A stretch of 64,000 nt of DNA from Haloplanus salinus (GTDB lineage: Archaea; Halobacteriota; Halobacteria; Halobacteriales; Haloferacaceae): positions 344,975 through 408,974 of the forward strand of contig NZ_QPHM01000003.1 in the NCBI RefSeq assembly GCF_003336245.1, read 5' to 3'. A program made the position numbers and the translations under genes. Below the pieces are notes generated by a model. That model ran no database searches. It worked only from the letters and a program-made list of their open reading frames with translations, and had not been told where the DNA came from. This document shows positions 27,105-35,653 of the stretch, piece by piece. Within the stretch, counting starts at the first letter, position 1. Each line of letters begins with the position of its first letter.

Positions 27105-28345
27105 CGTGCAGACACGGACTCGAAGTGAGTCGTGTCCGTAGCGGTCACAGTCTCCACGGGCGTTGATTCGGGCCATCCCAGCCCTAATTCAGAAAAGCCA
27201 CTCTGCAACACGTTTATCGCCGCGTTCGCATCCCTATCCGTCTCGAATCCGCACGACGGGCAGAAGTGTTCCCTGACCCAGATGGGTTTCGCTGTCTCTA
27301 CGCCACATGACGCACACTCTTTCGTCGTCCCAGCGGCTTCGACCTGTACGATGTGACATCCGTACAGGTCGGCCTTGTATTCGAGCAACGTGATGAATTG
27401 TCGCCACGCCGCATCCTGCTTGTTCCGAGCGTTATGCGACTGTTCAAGCATCCCTTTCACGTCCAAGTCTTCCACGAACACGGCGTCGTACTCTCGGACG
27501 AGCCACGTCGTAATCTTGTGCTGGTAGTCCAGCACCTTCCGCTTGATATGGCGCTTCACCTTCGCCACCTCCCGGCGTTGCTTCTCGTAGTTGTTCGACT
27601 CCTTCTCCTTGCGAGACAACGTACGTTGCTCGCGTCGGAGCCGTTCGTACTCGTCTTTGAGGTCGAACCAGTCTACAGTCTTCCCGTCCGACGTGTGGAT
27701 GTAGTTGAGGATGCCGAGGTCAATCCCGACGCTGTTACTCGCGTCCAGCGAGTCCACGTCGGGTTTCTCGGGGAGGTATGCATCGTCGGTTTCCAACCCG
27801 AAGGAGACGAACCAGTCGCCGGTCGTCTCTTTTTTGAACGTGACTTCTTTGATAGTGGCGTGGTCGGGAATCGGGCGGTGGTAACGGATTCTCACCCAGC
27901 CGATTTTGCTGAAGCGGACGTATGCAAACCTGTCGCGGCCCCTCTTTTCATCGAGGTCGAAACCGGACTGGTTGTAGGTCACGCTCCGATAGTCGGTGGG
28001 GGCTTGCCGTTTGAGCCGACCGACGTTGTAGCCCTTCTCTTTCTTCTTGCGAAGGTTCGAGAGGTTGCGGTGGAAGCGGGCAACGGTGGCTTGGGCGGCT
28101 TTCGAGTGTAGCCCGCTGAACACCGGCCACTTGTGTTTCCACTCGGGGAGTCGGTTATTCTGGTCGTACTCGCTCGGCTTGTCGTCTTCTGGGGCTTGTT
28201 CGTAGTCCCAGCGGACGTGGTTGTACAATTGACGATGAACGTTCAGATGGTATTCCAGTCCCTCCGCTACCTCATCTGTCGGGTAGGCGTGGTAGCGGTG
28301 ACTGTACTCCATCGCTGTCTCTTGATTAGCAATATATTCACTTAA
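27055..28345 (-). mobile_element. tnpB element C
   Basis: The right end lies at 27,055 (minus strand ...GATTCAC), with a hairpin of CCTCGGGG and CCCCGAGG (27,063-27,083) that overlaps the end of tnpB. The block GTCGTAGAAACGGGAAGCC just before it recurs as GTCGTAGAAGCGGGAAGCC at the end of element D (near 30,410), so the two share an end type. The left end is not exact; about 30 bases separate tnpB from the resumed host reading frame. Confidence 0.6.
27071..28312 (-). CDS. tnpB: TnpB, RNA-guided nuclease (element C)
   Basis: 413 residues, full length. RuvC-I SVGIDLGILNYIH, RuvC-II VFVEDLDVKGMLEQSHNARN, zinc ribbon CASCG and CPSCGFETD, RuvC-III DRDANAAINVL: all catalytic acidic residues are present. 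Belongs to the same lineage as the gene at 29,174 (shared KSC-type core, VKGML and GTTKECASCG) but a different one from the copies at 5.9 and 8.2 kb. It has interrupted a hypothetical gene on the other strand. Confidence 0.93.
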   Translation of the reverse strand: MEYSHRYHAYPTDEVAEGLEYHLNVHRQLYNHVRWDYEQAPEDDKPSEYDQNNRLPEWKHKWPVFSGLHSKAAQATVARFHRNLSNLRKKKEKGYNVGRLKRQAPTDYRSVTYNQSGFDLDEKRGRDRFAYVRFSKIGWVRIRYHRPIPDHATIKEVTFKKETTGDWFVSFGLETDDAYLPEKPDVDSLDASNSVGIDLGILNYIHTSDGKTVDWFDLKDEYERLRREQRTLSRKEKESNNYEKQRREVAKVKRHIKRKVLDYQHKITTWLVREYDAVFVEDLDVKGMLEQSHNARNKQDAAWRQFITLLEYKADLYGCHIVQVEAAGTTKECASCGVETAKPIWVREHFCPSCGFETDRDANAAINVLQSGFSELGLGWPESTPVETVTATDTTHFESVSARHVVETGSLGA

Positions 28346-28591
28346 TCGTTTGTCTCAGGGGCTGTCGGCTTCATCCCCGGGGTATTCGCCTTGACCGCCG
28401 ATAAACACGATCGGCCCTGGCGGGTACTGTGTAAACACGAGCTGCTCGCGTCTATCATTGCCGGCGGCGTCGACTCGATTTTCCTGCCGGTCACTCGGGG
28501 ACTGGACATCCCGCATCGGGCGCGACGGTTCGTGAGTCCGGCCATCGCCAGCCGTCACACGCCTCGGACCAACTCGGAACTTCACCGATGA
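28346..28591 (+). pseudogene. Separated 3' part of the gene starting at 26,229 (probable)
   Basis: An open stretch of about 81 codons without its own good start (a TTG at 28,391 is possible): GAVGFIPGVFALTADKHDRP, then WRVLCKHELLASIIAGGVDS and a stop. Codon use is GC-rich and coding-like. It begins directly after the left end of tnpB element C and runs in the direction of the truncated gene before the element, so I read it as that gene's tail. Confidence 0.5.
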
Positions 28592-28630
28592 GTCTCCAGC
28601 GAGAGGATCTGCGCACGTAGATCGCCACGA

Positions 28631-28673
28631 AGTTACCCCACAAACTGATCCTGTTCGTCTCTGTGGGGTAACT
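28631..28673. repeat. Long-spaced dyad, copy 3
   Basis: Perfect 12-base arms AGTTACCCCACA (28631-28642) and TGTGGGGTAACT (28662-28673) with a 19-base spacer. It lies 105 bases before the ATG at 28,778, upstream of a TATA-like TTATTAAT (about 28,747). Confidence 0.85.
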
Positions 28674-28777
28674 CAGCGACAGTTAGACTTCAAACTCTCG
28701 GGATCCGGCCAGACTCGGACCAGAGAATTTTTCGTCGCGAGCGGAGTTATTAATCGGTCTCCCCGTCAAGAAATCAC

Positions 28778-29170
28778 ATGTCTCCATCTGATGAGGAGTC
28801 TCCAAACGACGGCGGCGTCGATCTCGACGTGATCCAGTCCGACCTATCGGACATGCAATCCAGCCTCGCTGACCACTACGCCCTGCTCGAACGTGGCCCC
28901 GAAATCCGGGACGAGCACGTCATCGAGAGTGAAGTCGAGGTCGTTGTCCCGCCAATTATTGCTGATTACGTCCGGGCGGTTGTCCGCGAAGCTGCCGCGA
29001 TGACCGTCGAGGAACGTGACCAGTTCCTGTACGAGGAGCTAACTGAAAGAGAGGGCGCTATGCCCCCGTCCTCCCGGAGTGAGCAGGAGCGAGCGAGTAG
29101 GGCAGGGATACAGCGCCCGCACGCGGCACAACCACGCGACCCAGTACTATTACACTCACCCGTTTCGTAG
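28778..29170 (+). CDS. Small acidic hypothetical protein, end altered by a tnpB element
   Basis: About 92 native residues: acidic start with VIQSDLSDMQSSLADHYALL, then EVEVVVPPIIADYVRAVVRE and MTVEERDQFLYEELTE. From about 29,053 the frame enters the left end of tnpB element D, so the last 38 residues (Arg/Pro-rich) are not native. A TATA-like sequence about 29 bases upstream fits a leaderless message. Function unknown. Confidence 0.6.
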   Translation: MSPSDEESPNDGGVDLDVIQSDLSDMQSSLADHYALLERGPEIRDEHVIESEVEVVVPPIIADYVRAVVREAAAMTVEERDQFLYEELTEREGAMPPSSRSEQERASRAGIQRPHAAQPRDPVLLHSPVS

Positions 29171-30468
29171 AGATTGACACGTCGCATGAAGTACAGCCCA
29201 CGCTTCCGCTTGTTGCCAACCAAGGAGCAACGCGAAGCGATGGACTGGACGAGAGACACCGTGCGACAACTCTACAACCACGCTCTCAACGAATTTGAGC
29301 AGATACCCGAGGACGCCGGAACGCTCCGCCAACGCGTCTGGAGCGTCCGCGACCAACTCCCCGTGCTCAAAGACTGGTGGGCCGAGCTCAACCTGGTCTA
29401 TTCTACCGTGCTTCAGAAGGCCGTCGAGCGCATCCGCGACAACATCCAGAACCTTGGGAAACTCAAGGCCAAGGGCTACGACGTGGGGTCGTTGAACTGG
29501 AAGAACCCGCGTGAGTACAGGAGTTTCACGTACCGGCAATCGGGCTTCGAACTCGACAAGAAGAGTGGCCCGAACGGACGAGGACTCCTCGTGCTCAAGA
29601 AACTCAAGGGCGGCACCCGAGAAGTCCCGATTCGCCTTCACCGAGACCTCCCAGACCACGAGCAGATCAACGAAGTCACGCTCAAGAAAGAACCGACGGG
29701 CGCGTGGTACGCCTCGTTCTGCATCGAGTCCGAAGCCCCCGAGAAGCCCGCTCCCGAGGAAATCACTCCCGAGGACGCGGTGGGGCTCGACCTCGGCGTC
29801 CGCAGCTTCATCCACGATTCGGATGGGCGCTCGATCGGGAGACTCGACCTGTCCGACGACCGCGAGCGACTCGAACGCGAGCAACGCTCACTCTCCCGCA
29901 AGGAATACGAGTCGAGGAACTGGAAGACACAGCGCCGTCGCGTCGCAACCATCCACGCGCGGATGTCGAACAAGAAGCGCGATTACAAGCATAAGCTCGC
30001 GCACTTCTACACCACTCAGTACGACGCCGTGTTCATCGAAGACCTCGACGTGAAGGGGATGCTCGAAGCTCAGGAGAACGCGCGGAACAAGGCCGAGGTA
30101 GGCTGGCGCGCGTTCATCTCCATCCTCAGCCACCACGGCGAGAAGAACGGCTGTCACGTCGTGGAGGTTGACCCCCGGGGAACGACGAAGGAGTGTGCCT
30201 CGTGTGGCGTCTCGACACGGAAGCCGCTCTGGATGCGCGAACATTCCTGTCCAGCGTGCGGCTTCGAATTGGACAGGGATTGGAACGCGTCGTTGAACAT
30301 TCTGTCTCGGGGATTCGACGATATAGGAGTGGTTCACTCCGAATTTACGCCCGTGGAGACTGCGACCGCTGTGGACGCCATGTCGGTGTCTGCAAGTCGC
30401 GTCGTAGAAGCGGGAAGCCCCGCCCTCAAGCAGCCGCCGAACGCAGCGAGCAGGGCGGGATAGTTCAC
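29053..30468 (+). mobile_element. tnpB element D
   Basis: The left end has inverted arms GGGCGCT (29,053-29,059) and AGCGCCC (29,112-29,118); the right end has CGGGAAGCCCCGCC, a GC-rich hairpin and ends ATAGTTCAC at 30,468. The tnpB stop codon lies inside this right end. Confidence 0.65.
29174..30463 (+). CDS. tnpB: TnpB, RNA-guided nuclease (element D)
   Basis: 429 residues; a start at the ATG of MKYSPRFRLLPT (29,186) is equally possible. RuvC-I AVGLDLGVRSFIH, RuvC-II VFIEDLDVKGMLEAQENARN, zinc ribbon CASCG and CPACGFELD, RuvC-III DRDWNASLNIL. All acidic residues are in place. Same lineage as element C, clearly diverged, so not a recent duplicate. Confidence 0.93.
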   Translation: MTRRMKYSPRFRLLPTKEQREAMDWTRDTVRQLYNHALNEFEQIPEDAGTLRQRVWSVRDQLPVLKDWWAELNLVYSTVLQKAVERIRDNIQNLGKLKAKGYDVGSLNWKNPREYRSFTYRQSGFELDKKSGPNGRGLLVLKKLKGGTREVPIRLHRDLPDHEQINEVTLKKEPTGAWYASFCIESEAPEKPAPEEITPEDAVGLDLGVRSFIHDSDGRSIGRLDLSDDRERLEREQRSLSRKEYESRNWKTQRRRVATIHARMSNKKRDYKHKLAHFYTTQYDAVFIEDLDVKGMLEAQENARNKAEVGWRAFISILSHHGEKNGCHVVEVDPRGTTKECASCGVSTRKPLWMREHSCPACGFELDRDWNASLNILSRGFDDIGVVHSEFTPVETATAVDAMSVSASRVVEAGSPALKQPPNAASRAG

Positions 30469-30628
30469 TCGGGTTCGAAGTGCGAACCACACGGTACCGC
30501 TTCCCTGACGGGGATGTTCTCGAAGCTGGTCCGGATAGGGTCGTGCTCAGGCACCCACCTGACGGGAGTGTCGAAGGCTAGTGGCCGGTACAGGAATCTC
30601 GGTGTGCTCGGTCGATTGAGCGCAGTAT

Positions 30629-30670
30629 TTACCCCACAGTACAGAATACGATTCTAAAATCGTGGGGTAA
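30629..30670. repeat. Long-spaced dyad, copy 4
   Basis: Arms TTACCCCAC (30629-30637) and GTGGGGTAA (30662-30670), 9 bases each, spacer 24. It lies about 147 bases before the small gene at 30,817, in a 350-base stretch without a gene. Confidence 0.75.
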
Positions 30671-30816
30671 CTCACCACTCAACTTCGTCGGTCACGAGCG
30701 ATCGTTTCCGGGACAACCACTCGGAAGAGCGTGTCAGCCGTCCGTCAGCCAAATTGCGGGTGTTTAACACCACAAGAGGACGAATTGGCATCACGAGTGA
30801 TCGAGTGTGAGGGGCT

Positions 30817-31065
30817 ATGTTTTCGGATGAACCGCGATCGTTGCCCGACTGGATAGAGCGCGGGTACGAAATCCTCTCGTCCGAGATCATGGAGGGTGGC
30901 CACGGCGAGGGACTTCCACGTGATAGCGCTCGCGATACGCTGATTGGTCACGAGGACTTTCCGGACAACCCAGATGACGCGGAGTACGCGATCGACCAGC
31001 TCCTGAACTCGGGGTGGCTGTACGAAGTCGCGGGGAAGCTCCGGATTACCACACCCGAGGAGTAG
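30817..31065 (+). CDS. Small acidic protein, winged-helix-like
   Basis: 82 residues. The pattern AIDQLLNSGWLYEVAGKLRI at the end looks like the recognition helix and wing of a winged-helix domain; the first half is acidic (LPDWIERGYEILSSEIMEGG). It is the last gene before the replication origin, so a regulatory role at the origin is thinkable but not shown. Family not recognised. Confidence 0.6.
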   Translation: MFSDEPRSLPDWIERGYEILSSEIMEGGHGEGLPRDSARDTLIGHEDFPDNPDDAEYAIDQLLNSGWLYEVAGKLRITTPEE

Positions 31066-31280
31066 CTGCCACACTATACCCCCTCAAGAAGGGTTCGTGA
31101 ATACTCGGTGAGTCGGAGAACTGGTCGAGACATCAGGTCTCGAGCGGCGTCGTCGCACAGGACGGTAGCAGAATTTGTCGAGTGAGACAGTAGTCGTGAC
31201 AGGCCGTGATGGGTGAGAGAATGTAAGAAGACCTAGACGGTCGTGGAGACCGCCAGACGAGGACTGGGGACGCAACCCCC

Positions 31281-31303
31281 ACACCCCGTGTGCGATATGA
31301 AAT
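31281..31303 (-). repeat. Origin repeat, copy 1 (inverted)
   Basis: On the minus strand this reads ATTTCATATCGCACACGGGG followed by TGT. It faces the plus-strand copies at 31,631 and 31,851. The 300 bases between hold an AT-richer stretch (31,370-31,450) that may be the unwinding element. Confidence 0.75.
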
Positions 31304-31630
31304 CTCGAACAGACAGGGGAGGGGGTGTCGGCACAAGAGCCGCTGATTCGCCCACATCCACGGGAATCACGAAAGAGACACTGTAAGACGGTAGATTTGA
31401 CAAAAGCTGCTATTGAAGGAAACCTTCAAGTAATAAGCGTTTCAACCATAGCCGCAATAGACCTAGATGGAGAACGACCGAACCAATCGTTCGGTTGAGT
31501 ATCCGTCAAGTGTTCGCGTTCTGGAGCTGTAGTGGTTCCGCGTCTTCCCGTCGATACGTGGCGTCTCTGGCCGTCTCCCGTGTATTGGGTACTGTTTCCT
31601 CGCCCTGTAGGGCGTCCTCCTCTGACGGGA

Positions 31631-31654
31631 ATTCATATCGCACACGGGGTGTGG
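31631..31654 (+). repeat. Origin repeat, copy 2
   Basis: ATTCATATCGCACACGGGGT followed by GTGG. Same core as the other copies: a variable A/T-rich left part, then CGCACACGGGGTGT. Confidence 0.75.
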
Positions 31655-31850
31655 GGGTTATCCGTCCGCCGATCTCTCTGTACTTCTACTTTCTCGACAT
31701 CCCTGCCGAGTACCACCGTCATCCAACGCTTGCCGAAACCTCCCGTGTTCGTGGTCTTGGTGAGTCCCATCCGCGAGCACGTCACCATGACATCGACCCG
31801 ACTATCGACGCACCGTGCGTCGGGTCTACGACATCTACCTAACCGAGCAG

Positions 31851-31873
31851 ATTTCATATCGCACACGGGGTGT
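31851..31873 (+). repeat. Origin repeat, copy 3
   Basis: ATTTCATATCGCACACGGGG followed by TGT, identical to copies 1 and 7. A weaker relative may lie at 31,959-31,980 (TTAATCTCGCACGCGG). No gene is supported between 31,066 and 32,016. Confidence 0.75.
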
Positions 31874-31985
31874 CGTCTGGTGATTTGACTTCGCCCACGG
31901 TTCGAGAATAGGACGACGTAACCTCGATATACTGCCTGTATCGTCTGATCCCGGCGGAGTTAATCTCGCACGCGGTCCCCGCCAC

Positions 31986-31997
31986 TTATTTATAAAA
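31986..31997 (+). promoter_or_regulatory. TATA box of orc1/cdc6
   Basis: TTATTTATAAAA centred about 25 bases before the ATG at 32,017; a textbook archaeal promoter for a leaderless transcript. Confidence 0.7.
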
Positions 31998-32016
31998 CGC
32001 AGTATATCAGGCTACT

Positions 32017-33366
32017 ATGGGCGACGGCGACGGTGATGGACAACAATCTCTCTCTCAGTCGATCAAAGGCCGTCTCCAGGAAGGCGTCCAGAATTCCGTT
32101 TTCAAGAACAAGAGCCTGCTCGACCCGGACACAGTTATCGACGAGGACCGGATCGTCGGTCGGGACGAGCAGCTTGACGACACCATCACCTACCTCCGTC
32201 CTACGCTACAGGGGAACCGTCCCCCGAACATGCTGCTCTATGGACCGTCGGGGACCGGGAAGTCGCTCATCATCAACGCGGTCTGTGAGCAGGTCATCGA
32301 ACTCGCTGAAGGGCAGGACATCCGGTTTGGCGTGGTCAAAATCAACTGCCAGACGATCAAGTCCCACGACCGGGCGGTCTACCGACTCGTCGAGAATGCC
32401 GCCGCCCAGGCGGGCGTTGAGGTGGGCGTCCCCGAGAGTGGGGTCTCTACCGACCAGAAGCTCATCCGGTTCTACGAGATCCTCTCCGACCACTTCGACT
32501 CCGTGATCATCATCCTCGACGAAATCGATCTGCTTGCTGGTCGCCAGCGAGACCCCAACGACGAACCTGCCTACTCGAAACTGCTGTACCAGCTCTCGCG
32601 TGCATCTCAACTAGGTCGGATTGAAGGCCACGTTTCGGTCGCTGCCCTGACCAACGATCCTCGATTCATGGAGGAGCTCGATGGCAGAGCGGAGAGTTCG
32701 TTCAATCCGCAAGACATCGTCTTTCCAGACTATGACGCAAACCAACTCCAATCCATTCTGGAGCGTCGGCAGGACGCATACCAAGACGACGTCCTCGAGG
32801 ACGGTATCATCCCGCTCAGCGCAGCTCTTGCCGCACAGGACCACGGAGACGCGAGAAAGGCAATCGATCTCTTCCGAAAGGCCGGCGAGATCGCCGACCG
32901 TCGCGATGAGGACCGGATCCGCGAAGAACACGTCCGGGACGCGCAGAAGGAGGCCGAGCGCGACCGTACACTCACCCAGATGCAGGGCCTCTCGACGCAG
33001 AAGAAGCTCTCGCTGTACGCGACCGCTATCGTCCCGGTCTACTCGACTCGGTCGTTAAGTACGGTCCCGAGTACTGTGGCGTACCGCGTGTATCAGTACA
33101 TCACAGACCTGCTGGATGCCGACGAGAAGTCCCGTGACTCTTATCTTCGGTATATGAACGAGGCGGAGACGTACAACTTCGTGACGTCAAAGAAACGAGG
33201 CCGGGGCTACGGCGGTGGTGTTCACAAGGAGTACGCGTTCGTCGACGACCCGTCGGTCGTCGCGGAGACTCTCCGCGAGGACTTCCGGCTCGAACAGGCC
33301 GGTCACGATGAGGACCTCATCCGCTCTGTGGTGAACGCCCAGATCGAGGAGTTCTTCGATATCTAG
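32017..33366 (+). CDS. orc1/cdc6: Orc1/Cdc6 replication initiator
   Basis: 449 residues. Orc1/Cdc6 is an AAA+ ATPase that binds origin recognition boxes and loads the MCM helicase. Seen: Walker A GPSGTGKS (76-83), Walker B IIILDEIDLL (Asp168, Glu169), sensor-type NDPRF, lid region with RKAIDLFRKAGEIAD, and a C-terminal winged helix (SYLRYMNEAETYNFVTSKKR, then a Gly-rich wing GRGYGGGVHKEY). Length is normal. It lies between two sets of a shared 22-24 bp repeat, as expected for an initiator with its own origin. It could be a plasmid or a secondary chromosomal origin. Confidence 0.95.
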   Translation: MGDGDGDGQQSLSQSIKGRLQEGVQNSVFKNKSLLDPDTVIDEDRIVGRDEQLDDTITYLRPTLQGNRPPNMLLYGPSGTGKSLIINAVCEQVIELAEGQDIRFGVVKINCQTIKSHDRAVYRLVENAAAQAGVEVGVPESGVSTDQKLIRFYEILSDHFDSVIIILDEIDLLAGRQRDPNDEPAYSKLLYQLSRASQLGRIEGHVSVAALTNDPRFMEELDGRAESSFNPQDIVFPDYDANQLQSILERRQDAYQDDVLEDGIIPLSAALAAQDHGDARKAIDLFRKAGEIADRRDEDRIREEHVRDAQKEAERDRTLTQMQGLSTQKKLSLYATAIVPVYSTRSLSTVPSTVAYRVYQYITDLLDADEKSRDSYLRYMNEAETYNFVTSKKRGRGYGGGVHKEYAFVDDPSVVAETLREDFRLEQAGHDEDLIRSVVNAQIEEFFDI

Positions 33367-33395
33367 TTTCAGCAGAATATTTTCGAGCATCTCGA

Positions 33396-33703
33396 ATTTC
33401 ATTTCGCACACGGGGTGTCTTCCCGACGAGGTCTGCGAATTCATCTCGCACACGGGGTGTGTCTTGGCTCCTCGTGAGCCCGTCCCAATGTCTCTCCAAA
33501 CTACCACTTTCAATATGTTTGTCTGACAATGCTAAACACGATTTCATATCGCACACGGGGTGTCCCCCCGAACATATCAACCGTTTCATCTCTCACACGG
33601 GGGGTGGGTCCGAGAAGCTCACGGGATTTCATCTTGCACACGGGGTGTCCAAATTAGCCGGCAACTCCGGTATCACCGGATTCATATCGCACACGGGGTG
33701 TGG
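33396..33703 (+). repeat. Array of six origin-type repeats downstream of orc1/cdc6
   Basis: Copies start at 33,396, 33,439, 33,541, 33,583, 33,626 and 33,680, all on the plus strand. The core CACACGGGGTGT is kept in five; the copy at 33,583 reads CTCACACGGGGGGTGG. Spacing is uneven (about 42-102 bases), with spacers unrelated to each other. Five spacings are near multiples of 10-11 bases only in part, so helical phasing is uncertain. Confidence 0.82.
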
Positions 33704-33787
33704 AGCGGGTGTTCGAAACGATGTACGCAGTGCGTACTCTCTGAACGCTCATGCCCCTGTACGGCCGAGTTCTAGTATCACGAGACG

Positions 33788-34441
33788 ATGGCCGACAAAA
33801 GCCACTCTGTATCGACTGCTGGCCCGTCTGATCGCGAGGATCTAGGCGGAACCTCCGTCTCTGTGTCTGCGCGCCGAACAACGGTCGTCGCGGTACTGAT
33901 CGTCGGGACGACGGTCTTCGCTGTCGCTGGCGCTGCCGTTCTCTCCGACGCTGGAGCATCCTCTCCGGAAATCGAGTCGTCAGTCATCAACGAGGACTCG
34001 CCATCCCATCGGGTGTTCTTCGAAAATCAGCGCGGGCAGACCCTGTGGGTCTATGATGTCTGGGTGGCCGACACCGGGCCCGAGCGCTACCAGGGCCTGA
34101 GCGGGACTGAGTCGCTTCCTGCCGATACAGGCCTCCTATTTGTCTACGACCAGGAAGCCGCCGACCGGGCAATTGTGATGCGGGAGATGCACTACCCCAT
34201 CGACGTCGTCTTCATCGATGGCTCGGGGACCGTTACGACAGTCCGCTCGGCGACGCCCGAACCCGGAGTCCCCGACGACGAGCTCACGCACTACCCCGGG
34301 CGAGCGCGGTGGATCCTCGAGGTTCCACATGGAACCGCAGAGCGACATGCCATCGTCTCGGGTACATCCGTTCGGATCACTGGCCCGGCGTATGCGTTTG
34401 ACTCTCAGCGGGAGATCCCTCCCGAGCGTGATTCGATATGA
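33788..34441 (+). CDS. DUF192 family protein, membrane-anchored
   Basis: 217 residues. An N-terminal membrane helix (VVAVLIVGTTVFAVAGAAVL, about 31-50) is followed by a DUF192 domain: VWVADTGPERYQGLSGTESL, GLLFVYDQEAADRAIVMREM and YPIDVVFIDGSGTV, all typical. The family is widespread and of unknown function, probably acting outside the cell. The stop overlaps the start of the next gene (ATGA, 34,438-34,441), so the two form an operon. Confidence 0.85.
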   Translation: MADKSHSVSTAGPSDREDLGGTSVSVSARRTTVVAVLIVGTTVFAVAGAAVLSDAGASSPEIESSVINEDSPSHRVFFENQRGQTLWVYDVWVADTGPERYQGLSGTESLPADTGLLFVYDQEAADRAIVMREMHYPIDVVFIDGSGTVTTVRSATPEPGVPDDELTHYPGRARWILEVPHGTAERHAIVSGTSVRITGPAYAFDSQREIPPERDSI

Positions 34442-35181
34442 CGACACCAACACGACCTCCTCGCAAAGCATTCCCGCCGAGCCGGTTGCTGTCTCGAGCC
34501 GAGCGCTCCCGCCGACGTATACTGAGTGCCGTTGCGACCGCCGGACTCGGCGGGCTCGCTGGTTGTATGCAACTCCTCGGTTCATCCGAGAGTCGCAGTA
34601 GTGATCCGCCATCAGGCGGGTTCTCGACGACGACCGAGACGGACGAGACTCCGGTCTCGACGACGCCCGCTGACCCACCCCCGACGAGTCCGACTGACAC
34701 CGAAGAACTGTCCACACCGGAGGGACCGATGCCTGCGCTTCAGACTGAGGGGCCGGTCAATAGTCCGCCAACAAACGACGCTCCGTACGACGACCCCGTC
34801 GACGGACTTGCGCTGACCGGAGTGACTGTCCGTGTGGTCGAGGAACGCCGGCGAGACAGTATGTTCCGGCTCGACGACCAGCTCTCGATCGGTGTCGAAG
34901 ACACTCGCTTCGAGGTGCGCGGCCGGGGGCACGTCGAGTGGGAGTGCGACACTGTCGGGCTCAGGACGGTCGTCATCGACGGTCGCCACGCCCGGGTGTA
35001 CGCCGAGACTCGAACGATCGAGTCCTGCCGGACGCCGGACAACCCGGAAGGTCGGGGCCCATGGGCGATCTCGTTCACTATCAGCGGGCGATTCGAGGGA
35101 GGTCGACCCGACGCGCTGACGGCGAGCATTCAGGGCCCGTTCATCGACAACTCGGGCGTGTTCGTCACGAAATCGCTGTGA
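34438..35181 (+). CDS. Secreted lipoprotein (Tat-type signal)
   Basis: 247 residues. The N-terminus has twin arginines (RSRRRILSAVATAGLGG) followed by the lipobox LAGC at about residue 43, as in haloarchaeal Tat lipoproteins. A Thr/Pro/Ser-rich stalk leads to a beta-rich domain of about 150 residues (VDGLALTGVTVRVVEERR, GRGHVEWECDTVGLRTVVID, WAISFTISGRFEGG) that I do not recognise. Translationally coupled to the DUF192 gene. Function unknown; probably an envelope protein. Confidence 0.72.
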   Translation: MTTPTRPPRKAFPPSRLLSRAERSRRRILSAVATAGLGGLAGCMQLLGSSESRSSDPPSGGFSTTTETDETPVSTTPADPPPTSPTDTEELSTPEGPMPALQTEGPVNSPPTNDAPYDDPVDGLALTGVTVRVVEERRRDSMFRLDDQLSIGVEDTRFEVRGRGHVEWECDTVGLRTVVIDGRHARVYAETRTIESCRTPDNPEGRGPWAISFTISGRFEGGRPDALTASIQGPFIDNSGVFVTKSL

Positions 35182-35254
35182 TGCTCCAGAGATCGATCGG
35201 TGAGTCCCGTCTACAGCAATTTATCGACTCCAACAGCATGAGGGAACTCCTCAG

Positions 35255-35612
35255 ATGGGCACCCCCAACCACAATGACTCAGCAACCCAACCGTACGAGT
35301 TCTTCGACCCGATCAAGGCGCTGTGGCCGCTCGGTTCACGATCTTGGACAGACGCAGTTCGACACCGACGGCTTGTCTGCTGAGACGCCACGGTCAGAGG
35401 CAACGCTGGTCGCATACGGCCTCCGGGTCGATTCTTCGATCCCGCGATCCAGACTGGCGGGGCCTGTGAGCAACGCCTTCGTCGACGACCGGCCACCTCG
35501 ACGGATCGAGTCACGGGCTGACCAACAGTGTCTCCTGTTCCCGACTAACGATCCGAATCAGCAGACGCTTGAGGGCGACTCCGCCTCGATTCGATTTCTC
35601 TTCGAGGACTAA
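35255..35612 (+). pseudogene. Small hypothetical gene with a frameshift
   Basis: A TATA-like CAATTTATCG (about 35,217-35,226) lies 30 bases before ATG 35,255. The first 42 codons (MGTPNHNDSATQPYEFFDPI, then KALWPLGSRSW) look coding but end at a TGA at 35,381. Coding-like sequence continues in another frame from about 35,335 to the stop at 35,612 (GQTQFDTDGLSAETPRSEAT ...). The total length is one base more than a multiple of three, so one inserted base would explain it. An alternative is a 143-residue frame from 35,181. Confidence 0.5.
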
Positions 35613-35653
35613 CCTGTGTCCCGATCACGAGCGAGGCGACCCCCGAAAAGCCA

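Larger units (their letters stand above)
31281..33703. other. Putative replication origin region
   Basis: It contains orc1/cdc6, three repeats upstream in inverted arrangement and six same-direction repeats downstream. The repeats end in a G-run as known haloarchaeal origin recognition boxes do, but the remaining sequence (TCATATCGCACACGGGGTGT) is not the common oriC1-type box that I know. Origin function is inferred from layout. Confidence 0.7.

Noticed and set aside
33396..33703. Direct repeats that could be a CRISPR array
   Set aside because: Repeats are 22-24 bases, differ at several positions, have uneven spacing of about 42-102 bases, also occur inverted on the other side of orc1/cdc6, and no cas genes are near. 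Origin boxes fit better.
34938..35180. Longer frame leading into the small frameshifted gene at 35.3 kb
   Set aside because: It lies in an alternative frame of the lipoprotein gene; the TATA box points to the ATG at 35,255.
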